DNA of 64,000 nt from Actinomycetota bacterium (lineage in GTDB: Bacteria > Actinomycetota > CADDZG01 > WHSQ01): the NCBI GenBank assembly GCA_030446465.1, contig JAUJNI010000002.1, positions 297,895-361,894 of the forward strand. The letters are read 5' to 3'. Below are positions 1-9,233 of the stretch, one piece after another. The notes below the pieces were generated by a model, which worked only from the letters and a program-made list of their open reading frames with translations, made no database searches and had not been told where the DNA came from. Position 1 is the stretch's first letter. Each line of letters starts with the position of its first letter. Position numbers and translations under genes: made by a program.

Positions 1-2
1 TT

Positions 3-1085
3 GTCGACGATGCAGCGGCCTATCGCGGGCTCATGGGCCCCTTGGTGCGAAGAGCCGGCGATTTGGTCGGGGATGTACTCGGCCCCCTGCGTCTTCCGCG
101 TCATCCGCTGGTTCTTGCACGCTTTGGTCTAGGAGCCGTCCGATCCACGTCCGGTTTTGCCAAGGCCAAGTTCGACGGTCCCCGTGCGAAGGCTCTGTTC
201 GCGGGAATAGCGGCTCATTCGATGATGTCGCTCGGGCGGCCCCTTACGGCGGCGTACGGGTTGATGCTCGGCGTTATCGCGCATTGGGCCGGCTGGCCGA
301 TCCCGAAGGGAGGCTCCCAGAGCATCGTCGATGCGATGGCCGCCTACCTGCGGTCTCTGGGCGGCGTCATAACGACGGGGACGGAGGTCACCTCAGTTGA
401 GGAGCTGCCTTCGTCGCGAGCAGTGTTGTTCGACCTGGGGCCGCAGCAAGTCGCTCGCATTGCGGGAGAGCAACTTCCATCGAGCTATAGGCGTCGCTTG
501 CGCAAGTTTCGTTATGGGATGGGTGTGTTCAAGCTGGACCTCGCTTTGGACGGACCGATCCCGTGGAAGGCCGAGGCGTGCATGCAGGCGGGCACGCTTC
601 ATCTAGGGGGCACGCTTGAGGAGATAGCGGCTTCTGAAGACGAGATTCTTCGGGGGGTGCCTCCACGAAGGCCCTACGTCTTGCTGGCACAGCAGAGCCT
701 CTTCGACGACTCCCGGGCCCCCGCGGGCAAGCACACGGTGTGGGCCTACTGCCATGTCCCCAACGGCTCCACGGTCGACATGACGGAGCCGATCGAGGAC
801 CAGATCGAGCGCTTCGCTCCGGGCTTCCGGGACAAGGTCGTCGCCCGCAACACCATCACTGCCGCCGAGTACGAGACCTACAACGCCAACTACATCGGGG
901 GCGACATCAACGGCGGCGTGCAGGACCTGCGCCAGCTGTTCACGAGGCCGGTGGCCCGTGTCAGCCCCTACACGACTCCCAATCGGCGCCTCTACATCTG
1001 CTCCTCGTCGACCCCTCCGGGCGGAGGAGTCCACGGCATGTGCGGCTACTTCGCCGCCCGAGCTGCTCTACGCCGGGCCTTTTGA
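3..1085 (+). CDS. Phytoene-desaturase-family FAD oxidoreductase, 5' end outside window
   Basis: The reading frame is open from the first bases of the window, so this is the C-terminal part of a longer protein. The visible 360 residues match the substrate and C-terminal FAD regions of CrtI/PYROXD2-like NAD(P)/FAD-dependent oxidoreductases. They include a GG-S-QSIVDAMAAYLRSLGG segment, where these enzymes close over FAD, and a terminal segment with SSSTPPGGGVHGMCGY like the usual C-terminal FAD-contact motif. The N-terminal GxGxxG Rossmann fold lies upstream and cannot be checked. The substrate is unknown; this family is often wrongly called phytoene desaturase. A related full-length paralogue sits at 31134-32702. 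The internal ATG at 33 is unlikely to be the true start because coding continues before it. Confidence 0.8.
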   Translation, partial: VDDAAAYRGLMGPLVRRAGDLVGDVLGPLRLPRHPLVLARFGLGAVRSTSGFAKAKFDGPRAKALFAGIAAHSMMSLGRPLTAAYGLMLGVIAHWAGWPIPKGGSQSIVDAMAAYLRSLGGVITTGTEVTSVEELPSSRAVLFDLGPQQVARIAGEQLPSSYRRRLRKFRYGMGVFKLDLALDGPIPWKAEACMQAGTLHLGGTLEEIAASEDEILRGVPPRRPYVLLAQQSLFDDSRAPAGKHTVWAYCHVPNGSTVDMTEPIEDQIERFAPGFRDKVVARNTITAAEYETYNANYIGGDINGGVQDLRQLFTRPVARVSPYTTPNRRLYICSSSTPPGGGVHGMCGYFAARAALRRAF

Positions 1086-1136
1086 TCCGACTGTTCATGA
1101 GATTGCGGCCCAGCGCACCGGCAACGCTCGGTGTGA

Positions 1137-3161
<2,025 letters not shown>

Positions 3162-3167
3162 GCTCGA

Positions 3168-3204
3168 GCTAAAAGAAACCGGCGCAGGGACGTCCCTGCG
3201 CCGG
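3168..3204 (-). terminator. Perfect 13-bp stem hairpin with T-rich tail on the minus strand
   Basis: Positions 3179-3204 are a perfect 26-bp palindrome (CCGGCGCAGGGAC and its reverse complement). Read on the minus strand it is followed by GGTTTCTTTTAGC, a classic intrinsic-terminator tail. Read on the plus strand there is no T-run, although the hairpin may still stop ligA transcripts. The better tail on minus implies a transcript arriving from about 3.4 kb. Confidence 0.7.
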
Positions 3205-3420
3205 CTATTGGTTCGCACACATCATCTTCCGCTGCTTCTCTGTGAGAACCCGGTGGACCAATCCGGGACGGTAGATGCCGGTGAACCGGTGTGGATTCCG
3301 CCAGTGGCCCGAAGCTTCCGGCCAGAACCCAAAGGAGTACGGCTAAGCCACTAGCTGCCGGTCACCTCACGAGGTCCATGTGAACTATCACTCAATTTGT
3401 GGGACCACCTCCTTTCTCGT
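3205..3420 (-). ncRNA. Candidate structured minus-strand transcript in the ligA-SDR gap
   Basis: The gap between ligA and the next plus-strand gene has no convincing protein gene but is rich in short inverted repeats. TGGCC/GGCCA encloses GAAGCTTC at 3305-3324. CCGG/CCGG has a TGAA loop at 3278-3289. CCCGG/CCGGG is at 3249-3267, and CGGC/GCCG at 3340-3360. On the minus strand the series ends in the terminator at 3179-3204. It is preceded at 3417-3402 by AGAAAGGAGGTGGTCC, complementary to 15 of 16 bases of the usual 16S rRNA 3' tail. A 14-codon TTG-initiated frame (3395-3351) follows that site and then stays open beyond its TAG. It could be a regulatory RNA or a leader-peptide mRNA. Boundaries are approximate; no RNA family was recognised with confidence. 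Confidence 0.4.
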
Positions 3421-3575
3421 GTACGGAAATGAAACCACAGCCCGGAACTTTGGAAGGCACTTTTGTGGGTGAAATTCGGAAGGATTTTTCAGTGGGTGGG
3501 CGTAGAGGGTTAAGGCCACCTCGACTAAGGTCTCAGTCTCCAAGGACAGGGCTCGTCGGGCAGGAGGTAGCCGGA

Positions 3576-4514
3576 ATGGCGTTACTGCAAGGAAAGGTCG
3601 CGATCGTCACGGGCGCCGGGCGCGGCATCGGCCGCGAGCATGCGCTGGCGCTCGCCCAACAGGGGGCCAGGGTCGTGGTCAACGACCTCGGCGGGTCTTC
3701 CGCCGGTGAGGGCCAGGACCAGGCCCCCGCTCAGCAGGTGGCGGACGAGATCACCTCGGCCGGAGGAGACGCCACCGCCAACTACGACAACGTGGCGGAC
3801 TTCCAGGGGGCCGAGAACCTGGTCAAGCAGGCGGTGGAGGAGTTCGGCCGGCTCGACATCCTGGTCAACAACGCTGGGATCATTCGCGACCGCATGCTGG
3901 TCAACCTCTCCGAACAAGAATGGGACGCGGTCATCAACGTGCACTTGAAGGGCCATTTCGCCCCGACCCGGCACGCCGCGGCCTACTGGCGCGAACAGTC
4001 CAAGGCAGGCAACCAAGTAAGCGGACGGGTCATCAACACATCGAGCCCCTCCGGCGTGTTCGGCAACGTCGGCCAGACCAACTACGGGGCCGCCAAAGCC
4101 GGCATCGCCGCGTTCACCATCATCGCGGCGCTCGAGCTCGGCCGCTACGGAGTCACCGTCAACTGCCTCGCGCCGAACGCCCGCACCCGCCTGACGGAGC
4201 AGACCTTTGGCGATCTGCCGGCTCCTGAAGACGGTTTCGACGCCATGCACCCCGCCAACATCTCGCCCATCGTGGTGGCGCTCGCGAGTGAAGAGGCGGG
4301 GAACATCACCGGACAGACGCTGTTCGTGTACGGGGGCATCGTGAGCGTCCTTCGCTCGTGGGACATCGGCACCGTGATCCAGCAGGAGTCTCGCTGGCAG
4401 CCGGACGAGTTCTTGGCCAAGCTCACCGAGGCGTTCCCCTCCGGAGTGGCGCCGGAGGGGATGATGGGAATGATGGTGAAGGCCACCGCCGGGGCAGGAG
4501 TGCCACTTGGTTAG
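3576..4514 (+). CDS. SDR-family oxidoreductase, 3-hydroxyacyl-CoA/ACP dehydrogenase type
   Basis: A short-chain dehydrogenase/reductase of 312 residues. The cofactor loop TGAGRGIG lies at residues 12-19, NNAG at 99-102, and the catalytic Ser-Tyr-Lys set in NTSSPSG...Y170-x3-K174. The sequence resembles the dehydrogenase part of peroxisomal multifunctional enzyme 2 and FabG4-like proteins. With the hotdog genes behind it, the likely reaction is NAD(P)-dependent interconversion of 3-hydroxyacyl and 3-oxoacyl thioesters. The ATG at 3576 is chosen because AGGAGG (3562-3567) precedes it by 8 nt and the SDR fold begins right there. First gene of a coupled cluster; its stop overlaps the next start by 8 nt. 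Confidence 0.88.
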   Translation: MALLQGKVAIVTGAGRGIGREHALALAQQGARVVVNDLGGSSAGEGQDQAPAQQVADEITSAGGDATANYDNVADFQGAENLVKQAVEEFGRLDILVNNAGIIRDRMLVNLSEQEWDAVINVHLKGHFAPTRHAAAYWREQSKAGNQVSGRVINTSSPSGVFGNVGQTNYGAAKAGIAAFTIIAALELGRYGVTVNCLAPNARTRLTEQTFGDLPAPEDGFDAMHPANISPIVVALASEEAGNITGQTLFVYGGIVSVLRSWDIGTVIQQESRWQPDEFLAKLTEAFPSGVAPEGMMGMMVKATAGAGVPLG

Positions 4515-4968
4515 CGCCGAGCAACCTCAGGGGGAGATCAGCTTCCAGCTTCCGGTCGAACGCGACAAGGTCCAGGACTTCGCACTGGCCATCGGCGAGG
4601 ACAACAGCGTGCTGCTCGAACCGGAGGCGGCAATCACGCTGGGCTTTCCCGATGTCCTTGCTCCGCCGACCTTCACGGTGACTCAGATCTTTGCAGTACC
4701 GCGGGAAGAGCGCGAAACGCGGCTGGGAGCCAACCTCGACTACGGGCGCGTGCTGCACGGCGAGCAAGAGTTCATCTACAAGCGTCTGCCGTTTGCGGGT
4801 GAGGTCTTGCAAGGAAGGATGCGGATCGCAAAGGACTTCACCAAGCAGGGCCAGCGCGGGGGCGAGATGCGCTTCGTCACCTACGAGACGACCTTTACCG
4901 ACGCAGAAGGCGAGGAAGTGCTCACCGCCTACTACACCTTGATCGAGACGGCTAAGGACGTGGGCTGA
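4507..4968 (+). CDS. MaoC/FAS1-type hotdog protein, HadA-like non-catalytic subunit
   Basis: A 153-residue single hotdog-fold protein with the FAS1-like N-terminal dehydratase signature (FALAIGEDN, then DVLAPPTF, LDYGRVLHGEQEF). It lacks the SGDxNPIH catalytic motif carried by its downstream neighbour. This fits the HadA-type partner in HadA/HadB heterodimers, where one subunit binds the acyl chain and the other supplies the catalytic Asp and His. The TTG at 4507 has AGGAG six bases upstream and overlaps the SDR stop. The stop and the next ATG overlap as TGATG, so the three genes are translationally coupled. Role inferred: (3R)-hydroxyacyl thioester dehydratase. Confidence 0.75.
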   Translation: MVSAEQPQGEISFQLPVERDKVQDFALAIGEDNSVLLEPEAAITLGFPDVLAPPTFTVTQIFAVPREERETRLGANLDYGRVLHGEQEFIYKRLPFAGEVLQGRMRIAKDFTKQGQRGGEMRFVTYETTFTDAEGEEVLTAYYTLIETAKDVG

Positions 4969-5420
4969 TGGGGGATCCTCAGAACATCACCATCGAAGGC
5001 GTCAGTCCCGGCATGGAGTTCGGGGAAGCCTCTTACGGTCCGGTCACCCGTGAGGACATCGTTGCCTACGCACGCGCCTCGGGCGACGACAACCCCATTC
5101 ACCAGGACGAGGAATACGCTCGCAGGACCGGCGCCCCTACCGTGTTTGCGATGGGCATGCTCCCCGCGGGATACCTCGCTCATGCGGTGTCTGATTGGTT
5201 CGGGGGGCCCCAGCACCTACGTCGCTTCAAGGTTCGCTTCACCACGCGCGTGTGGCCCGGGGACGAAGTGGTGTGCACCGGCCGCGTCGAGTCGGTCGAG
5301 GGCAACATCGTGCGGGTGACGATGCAAGCTCGCCGGCGGGGCGATGGACCCGAGGCATTGAATCTGCCCTCCGAGGAGACGGCGCTGGTTGGGGAGGCAG
5401 AGGTCGAGCTTCCCGAATGA
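4968..5420 (+). CDS. MaoC-family dehydratase, HadB-like catalytic subunit
   Basis: A 150-residue hotdog protein with the hydratase-2 motif ASGDDNPIHQDEEYAR, giving catalytic D40 and H45, followed by the FAMGM turn and a C-terminal FxxxVWPGDEV segment typical of (R)-specific enoyl-CoA hydratases. It starts one base inside the stop of the non-catalytic subunit, which strongly suggests a stoichiometric heterodimer. Together with the SDR upstream it can reduce and dehydrate, or hydrate and oxidise, acyl thioesters. The direction (synthesis or beta-oxidation) cannot be told from sequence. No mycolate-specific gene is present nearby, so a general lipid role is more likely than mycolic acid synthesis. 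Confidence 0.82.
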   Translation: MGDPQNITIEGVSPGMEFGEASYGPVTREDIVAYARASGDDNPIHQDEEYARRTGAPTVFAMGMLPAGYLAHAVSDWFGGPQHLRRFKVRFTTRVWPGDEVVCTGRVESVEGNIVRVTMQARRRGDGPEALNLPSEETALVGEAEVELPE

Positions 5421-5488
5421 CTGTTCTTGTCCCCCTGGGCGGCGATAGTGGCCGTCGGAGGGGAAAAGAAGGATCTAGGAGGTAATCC

Positions 5489-6328
5489 GTGGGACTCAAT
5501 GCTGAGCTTGTTGGCAAGAACTACGAGTCGAAGACGTTTCAGGTGACGGCCGAGGCGATCGAAAGGTACGCCCGCGCCACCAACGACGCCAACGAGGCTT
5601 ATCTACGGGGCGGCGACTCCGTGGCGAGTCCCGTGTTTCCGATCGTGGCCGCGTTCGATTCGTTCATGGAGGTCTCCCTCGACTCCGACCTCCAGGTGGA
5701 TCTCCTCCGATTGGTCCACGGCGCACAAGAGCACGTGCTCCACAGGCCAATCACGCCGGGTGACCTCCTGACCGTCTCCCCGGTGCTCGAGTCGGTCGAC
5801 CACAAGGAAAGCGGCGAGACCTTCACCGTCAAGGCGACTCTTGCCGACTCTGCTGGGGGAGCCGTCGCCGAGGTCCGTGGAACGATGTTCATCAGAGGTT
5901 CGGGCTCGAGACAGAGAAGCGTTGCCGCAACCGACGAGGCCGCTCGCGACATCCTCTACGAGGAGACGACGAAGGTGGACGACGATCAACCGGTGCGTTA
6001 CGCACAGGCGTCTGGGGACCAGAACCCCATCCACCTGGACGAGACAACCGCTCGGATGGCGGGCCTCCCGGGGGTGATCCTTCACGGCATGTGCACGATG
6101 GCAATCGCGACCAAGGCCGCCGTCAACGGCCTGGCCGGCGGTGACCCGACCCGGATCAAGCGCGTCGGCGTGCGCTTCTCCAAACCGGTGCTTCCAGGTC
6201 AGGAGCTGACGACCCGCCTGTGGAAGGAGGCGGACGGGCTCGACGCCGCGACGTTCGGCTTCGAGACCTACAACCCCAAAGGGGCGGCGGTGATCAAGAA
6301 CGGCGTTGTGGAGGTGGCCGCCGGCTAG
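5489..6328 (+). CDS. Double-hotdog MaoC-family dehydratase
   Basis: This 279-residue protein is effectively a fusion of the two preceding types. Residues 1-140 form a FAS1-like hotdog without catalytic residues. Residues 150-279 form a MaoC hotdog with QASGDQNPIHLDE (D177, H182) and GVILHGMCTM. Such fused proteins act as enoyl-CoA hydratase 2 or 3-hydroxyacyl dehydratases. The GTG start is fixed by AGGAGG at 5477-5482, 6 nt upstream. It sits 68 nt after the HadB-like gene and may have its own promoter. The stop codon lies inside an 18-bp palindrome shared with the convergent rhomboid gene. Confidence 0.82.
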   Translation: MGLNAELVGKNYESKTFQVTAEAIERYARATNDANEAYLRGGDSVASPVFPIVAAFDSFMEVSLDSDLQVDLLRLVHGAQEHVLHRPITPGDLLTVSPVLESVDHKESGETFTVKATLADSAGGAVAEVRGTMFIRGSGSRQRSVAATDEAARDILYEETTKVDDDQPVRYAQASGDQNPIHLDETTARMAGLPGVILHGMCTMAIATKAAVNGLAGGDPTRIKRVGVRFSKPVLPGQELTTRLWKEADGLDAATFGFETYNPKGAAVIKNGVVEVAAG

Positions 6329-6337
6329 CTAGCCGGC
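6320..6337. terminator. Palindrome containing both convergent stop codons
   Basis: GCCGGCTAGCTAGCCGGC is a perfect 18-bp palindrome. It contains the TAG of the plus-strand dehydratase (6326-6328) and, immediately adjacent, the TAG of the minus-strand rhomboid gene (6331-6329). There is no T-run. It could act as a bidirectional hairpin terminator for the two convergent genes, which have zero intergenic bases. Confidence 0.45.
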
Positions 6338-7243
6338 CACGCAAGCAAACGTAGCGGTTCTCCACGCGACCAGGGCGACGCCCAGCGCCGCGACGCCCAC
6401 GATGGTTGCAATCTGAGCTCCCGCCGGCCGGGACCGACCGCCCTCACCCTCGACTCCCGCTCCCAGGAGCACCCCGCCGACGAGGCCCCCGATATGCGCA
6501 AAGTTGTCGATCCCCGCGATCGTGAACCCGATGACGAGGTTGAGCACGACGAAGATCATCAAGCTTCTCAGGTAGCCCGCCAAGATCGCAGAGGTCCGAC
6601 GGCGATACAGGTAGACGATCAGGATGCCGACCACACCGAAGATCGCACCGGATGCGCCCAAGCTCGGAGTGCCGCAGGCGCCGAAGGTGTAGGACGCTGC
6701 GCTTGCGACGAATCCGGCCACCAAGTACATCGCGAGGAAGCGCATCGTTCCGAAAGCCTGTTCAACGTGCGGACCGTACGAGTACAAGACGTAGCTGTTG
6801 AATCCGATGTGAAGCAGCGAGAACGTGCTGCCGTTGAAGGGGAGATGAAGGAACATCGGAGTGACCAACCGCCACAGCTGCCCATCGGCGATGGCGGGAG
6901 GGAACGAGGCGAACCTCTGGGTTATGACGGGCGCGAAGTTCTGAGCCACCCAAATGACGACGTTGATGACCAGGATGGCCGTCACGACGGGTGCGGTGGC
7001 CCGAATGGCGGACCTCACTCGTGGGGCCGAGCGTTTCGCCTCGGCTACGCATTCAGGGCAATGCTGTCCCACAGAAGCAGGGATGGCGCAGCGCCCGCAG
7101 ATCGGGCGGTCGCAGCGCGAGCATCGAAGCTTGGTGGGCGTGCCCCTGTGGTTGTAGCAGAAGGTCTCGGCCGACTCGTCGACGAGGGGGCCCGAGCCAC
7201 CGGGAGGTTGTTCGCTCACGGGGACATCGTCGCACAGCACCAT
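6329..7243 (-). CDS. Rhomboid-family intramembrane serine protease with N-terminal zinc finger
   Basis: A 304-residue membrane protein. Residues 28-66 carry a B-box-like cysteine/histidine finger (CYNHRG, CSRC, CGRC, CPEC). A rhomboid core with about six membrane segments follows. The catalytic serine is S198 in GASGAIFG, its partner is H250 in NFAHIGG, and H145/N149 are in the HIGFN segment. Rhomboids cleave transmembrane substrates inside the bilayer; the finger probably faces the cytoplasm and binds an unknown partner. The ATG at 7243 lacks a clear SD and a downstream GTG (7219) is possible. Divergent from the next gene, with only 16 bp between starts. Confidence 0.88.
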   Translation of the reverse strand: MVLCDDVPVSEQPPGGSGPLVDESAETFCYNHRGTPTKLRCSRCDRPICGRCAIPASVGQHCPECVAEAKRSAPRVRSAIRATAPVVTAILVINVVIWVAQNFAPVITQRFASFPPAIADGQLWRLVTPMFLHLPFNGSTFSLLHIGFNSYVLYSYGPHVEQAFGTMRFLAMYLVAGFVASAASYTFGACGTPSLGASGAIFGVVGILIVYLYRRRTSAILAGYLRSLMIFVVLNLVIGFTIAGIDNFAHIGGLVGGVLLGAGVEGEGGRSRPAGAQIATIVGVAALGVALVAWRTATFACVAG

Positions 7244-7247
7244 CCCC

Positions 7248-7253
7248 TAGTGT
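7248..7253 (+). promoter_or_regulatory. -10 element, probable leaderless transcript
   Basis: TAGTGT lies exactly 6 nt before the GTG start at 7260 and there is no SD. This spacing is what a leaderless mRNA needs. Confidence 0.45.
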
Positions 7254-7259
7254 CCGAGG

Positions 7260-7919
7260 GTGACCGAGCTGCGCGTTGCTACCTACAACGTTCGCCATTG
7301 TGAGGGGCTTGACGGAGTGGTCGATCCCGTCAGGACCGCCTCGACCATTCGAGCGACCGGTGCGACGATCGTCGCTCTGCAAGAGCTCGATCGCTACCTG
7401 AAGCGCACGGGGTCCGTCGATCAACCGGCGGTCCTCAGCGAGCTCACCGGGTTGAAAGTGACCTTCTGCCCAAGCCTCCTCAGGGGGCAGGGTGCATACG
7501 GCATCGCGCTCGCGGCCGCTAGTGCCTTCGAAAGTCGCTTCGAGCCGTTGCATGTCCTTGCGGATGAGGAACCGCGGGGCGCCATCGTCGGTCGAGTGCA
7601 GGGTGTCTCGGTCATCGCTACGCATCTGTCGCGCCGTTCGGCTACCCGTGCCACTCAACTCGAGCAGCTTGCCGGCATCGCTCGAGACCTCGAGGGCCCC
7701 GTCCTCCTGCTGGGTGACCTGAACGAGACATCCAGGCGCCTGCGTCCCCTGTCGGTGGCGGGTCTCGCTTCCGATGGCCGCAAGCATGCGACCCTCATCG
7801 GCCACCGCCGCCAAATCGATCACATTCTCGGAGGCAAGGGGGCCGTGGTGAAGCGCACCTGGACGCTCGAGTCGCGCGCCTCCGACCACCGGGCGCTGGT
7901 AGCCGACGTGATCTGTTGA
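7260..7919 (+). CDS. Endonuclease/exonuclease/phosphatase-superfamily protein
   Basis: A 219-residue EEP-fold metallohydrolase. The ordered motifs are TYNVRHC (metal-coordinating Asn), LQELD (metal Glu), ATHLS, LLGDLNE (Asp/Asn pair), IDHI and a final SDHRAL (catalytic His). This superfamily includes DNase I-like nucleases, sphingomyelinases and inositol phosphatases. The substrate cannot be decided here and there is no signal peptide, so the enzyme is probably cytoplasmic. The GTG start is supported by the -10 hexamer 6 nt upstream. It is monocistronic between a divergent rhomboid gene and an independently promoted transporter. Confidence 0.85.
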   Translation: MTELRVATYNVRHCEGLDGVVDPVRTASTIRATGATIVALQELDRYLKRTGSVDQPAVLSELTGLKVTFCPSLLRGQGAYGIALAAASAFESRFEPLHVLADEEPRGAIVGRVQGVSVIATHLSRRSATRATQLEQLAGIARDLEGPVLLLGDLNETSRRLRPLSVAGLASDGRKHATLIGHRRQIDHILGGKGAVVKRTWTLESRASDHRALVADVIC

Positions 7920-7990
7920 GTCAGCTCAGCACTTCGGACGGCGACTGCGCCGGCGCCAATCAAGGGGCCGTTGCTTTGCACTTGCCGGAT

Positions 7991-7996
7991 TAGGCT
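7991..7996 (+). promoter_or_regulatory. -10 element before the EamA transporter gene
   Basis: TAGGCT lies 9 nt before the ATG at 8006 without an SD between them, implying a very short leader or none. Confidence 0.35.
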
Positions 7997-8005
7997 ACGC
8001 CGTCC

Positions 8006-8911
8006 ATGGACACCGAGGCGCCGACGAGTAGCGACGTTGGGCGACCGGTGTGGGTCGTATGGTTGCTGCTGGCCTTGGCGGTGGCGTCGACCTCTGTGGC
8101 GGCGATACTCATTCGCTACGCCGGTGAGGCAGACCCGCTCGCCATCTCGTTCTGGCGCTGTGCAGCAGGGGCCGCCGTGCTGGCCCCCTTCATCAAGCAA
8201 CGGCCTCGAAGCATCGACCGGATCAACTGGAGACGATCGGTTGCGGCGGGCGCCTTTCTTGCGGTCCACTTCGCCACCTGGATCAGCTCGGTGAGCTTGA
8301 CGACCGTGGCCTCTTCTGTGCTTCTGGTTTCGACCAGTCCCGTGTTCGTTGCAGCCGCCGCCCGGATCCTTTTCAAGGAGCGGCTGCAGGGAGCGGGCTG
8401 GCTTGGGATCTCGCTGACGCTGGTCGGAGTCGCCCTCATCGGGGGCGGAGGTTTCGGTGGGTCGTCGCTTGCGGGCAACGTCCTCGCGTTGATGGGTGGC
8501 GCCATGGCCGCCGGCTACCTTCTCGCCGGGCGCGCGGCGCGCCGCGACCTTGGAATCATCGAGTACGCGGTCATCGCCTATGCCACTGCGGCGCTCCTTC
8601 TGTTGGTCGCGTGCGTTGCGTCGGGAGTGGTGCTATGGGACTACTCGGCCCCAACCTGGTGGGCCATCGCCGGAATCATCGTCGGCCCCCAGCTTCTCGG
8701 CCACACGCTCATCAACTTGGTGTTGAAAGACATCGATCCAACCACCGTTGCGGTAACGATCATGGTGGAGCCTGTGATCTCGACGCTCCTTGCCTTCGCG
8801 TTGTTGGCGGAGACCCCCTCTCTGCTGGTCTATCCGGGCGGCGCGCTCATCTTGCTCGGCATCTACCTGGTGTCGTCGTCAAGTAGGGAGCCCGTTGGGA
8901 TCGGCCACTGA
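8006..8911 (+). CDS. EamA/DMT-family transporter
   Basis: A 301-residue inner-membrane protein with about ten hydrophobic helices arranged as two EamA repeats of five. The repeat signatures are visible: FWRCAAGAAVLAPF and VLLVSTSPVFVAAAARILFKERL in the first half, LINLVLKDIDPTTVAVTIMVEPVISTLLAFALLAE in the second. DMT transporters export amino acids, metabolites or drugs. No substrate can be assigned from sequence or neighbours. It ends 5 bp before the convergent FlgM-like gene. Confidence 0.88.
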   Translation: MDTEAPTSSDVGRPVWVVWLLLALAVASTSVAAILIRYAGEADPLAISFWRCAAGAAVLAPFIKQRPRSIDRINWRRSVAAGAFLAVHFATWISSVSLTTVASSVLLVSTSPVFVAAAARILFKERLQGAGWLGISLTLVGVALIGGGGFGGSSLAGNVLALMGGAMAAGYLLAGRAARRDLGIIEYAVIAYATAALLLLVACVASGVVLWDYSAPTWWAIAGIIVGPQLLGHTLINLVLKDIDPTTVAVTIMVEPVISTLLAFALLAETPSLLVYPGGALILLGIYLVSSSSREPVGIGH

Positions 8912-8916
8912 GAAGC

Positions 8917-9186
8917 TCAGTCCGGACCTCGACGAACGCCTAGAAGGGACACGCGCATTCGTCGCGCTTGCCACACGCGCAGGAGCTGCTGTCGTTCGAC
9001 CGCACGACGTGGTCCCGGCAGGGTGGACCGTGCGGATGACGGAAGCAGTGGCGGATCGGATTCCTCCAACTCCTTCAGCTCCAGGTCTGTGGGAATGAAC
9101 CAAAGAAGGATGGCCTTTGCTACCTCTTCCGCAGGCACGTCGTAGGTTCCTTCCTCGATCCTTCTCTTCAGTGCCCCCAGATCCAT
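8917..9186 (-). CDS. Small protein with FlgM-like N-terminus
   Basis: An 89-residue frame whose first 30 residues (ALKRRIEEGTYDVPAEEVAKAIL) match the helix pattern of the anti-sigma-28 factor FlgM (L-x-I-x-x-G-x-Y-x-V-x-x-x-x-VA-x-x-L). The remainder is proline- and arginine-rich and resembles nothing known. No flagellar or sigma-28 gene lies nearby. It is divergent from the response regulator gene (9234), so a link to signalling is conceivable. It could instead be a small DNA- or RNA-polymerase-associated protein, or a non-functional remnant. The start has only a weak AGGGG site. Confidence 0.45.
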   Translation of the reverse strand: MDLGALKRRIEEGTYDVPAEEVAKAILLWFIPTDLELKELEESDPPLLPSSARSTLPGPRRAVERQQLLRVWQARRMRVSLLGVRRGPD

Positions 9187-9221
9187 ACTGCCCCTATCGG
9201 CCTACTGCTCCTGGAAGTTGA

Positions 9222-9227
9222 TACCTT
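9222..9227 (+). promoter_or_regulatory. -10 element, probable leaderless transcript
   Basis: TACCTT lies 6 nt before the ATG at 9234 with no SD, the same geometry as upstream of 7260 and 10465. Confidence 0.45.
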
Positions 9228-9233
9228 TTCGGT

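Noticed and set aside
3230-3345. Resemblance of the ligA-SDR gap (plus strand) to cobalamin or FMN riboswitch boxes (CCGGTGAA, GCCAGTGG).
   Set aside because: The order and spacing of the conserved boxes do not fit either riboswitch, and the terminator tail points to the minus strand.
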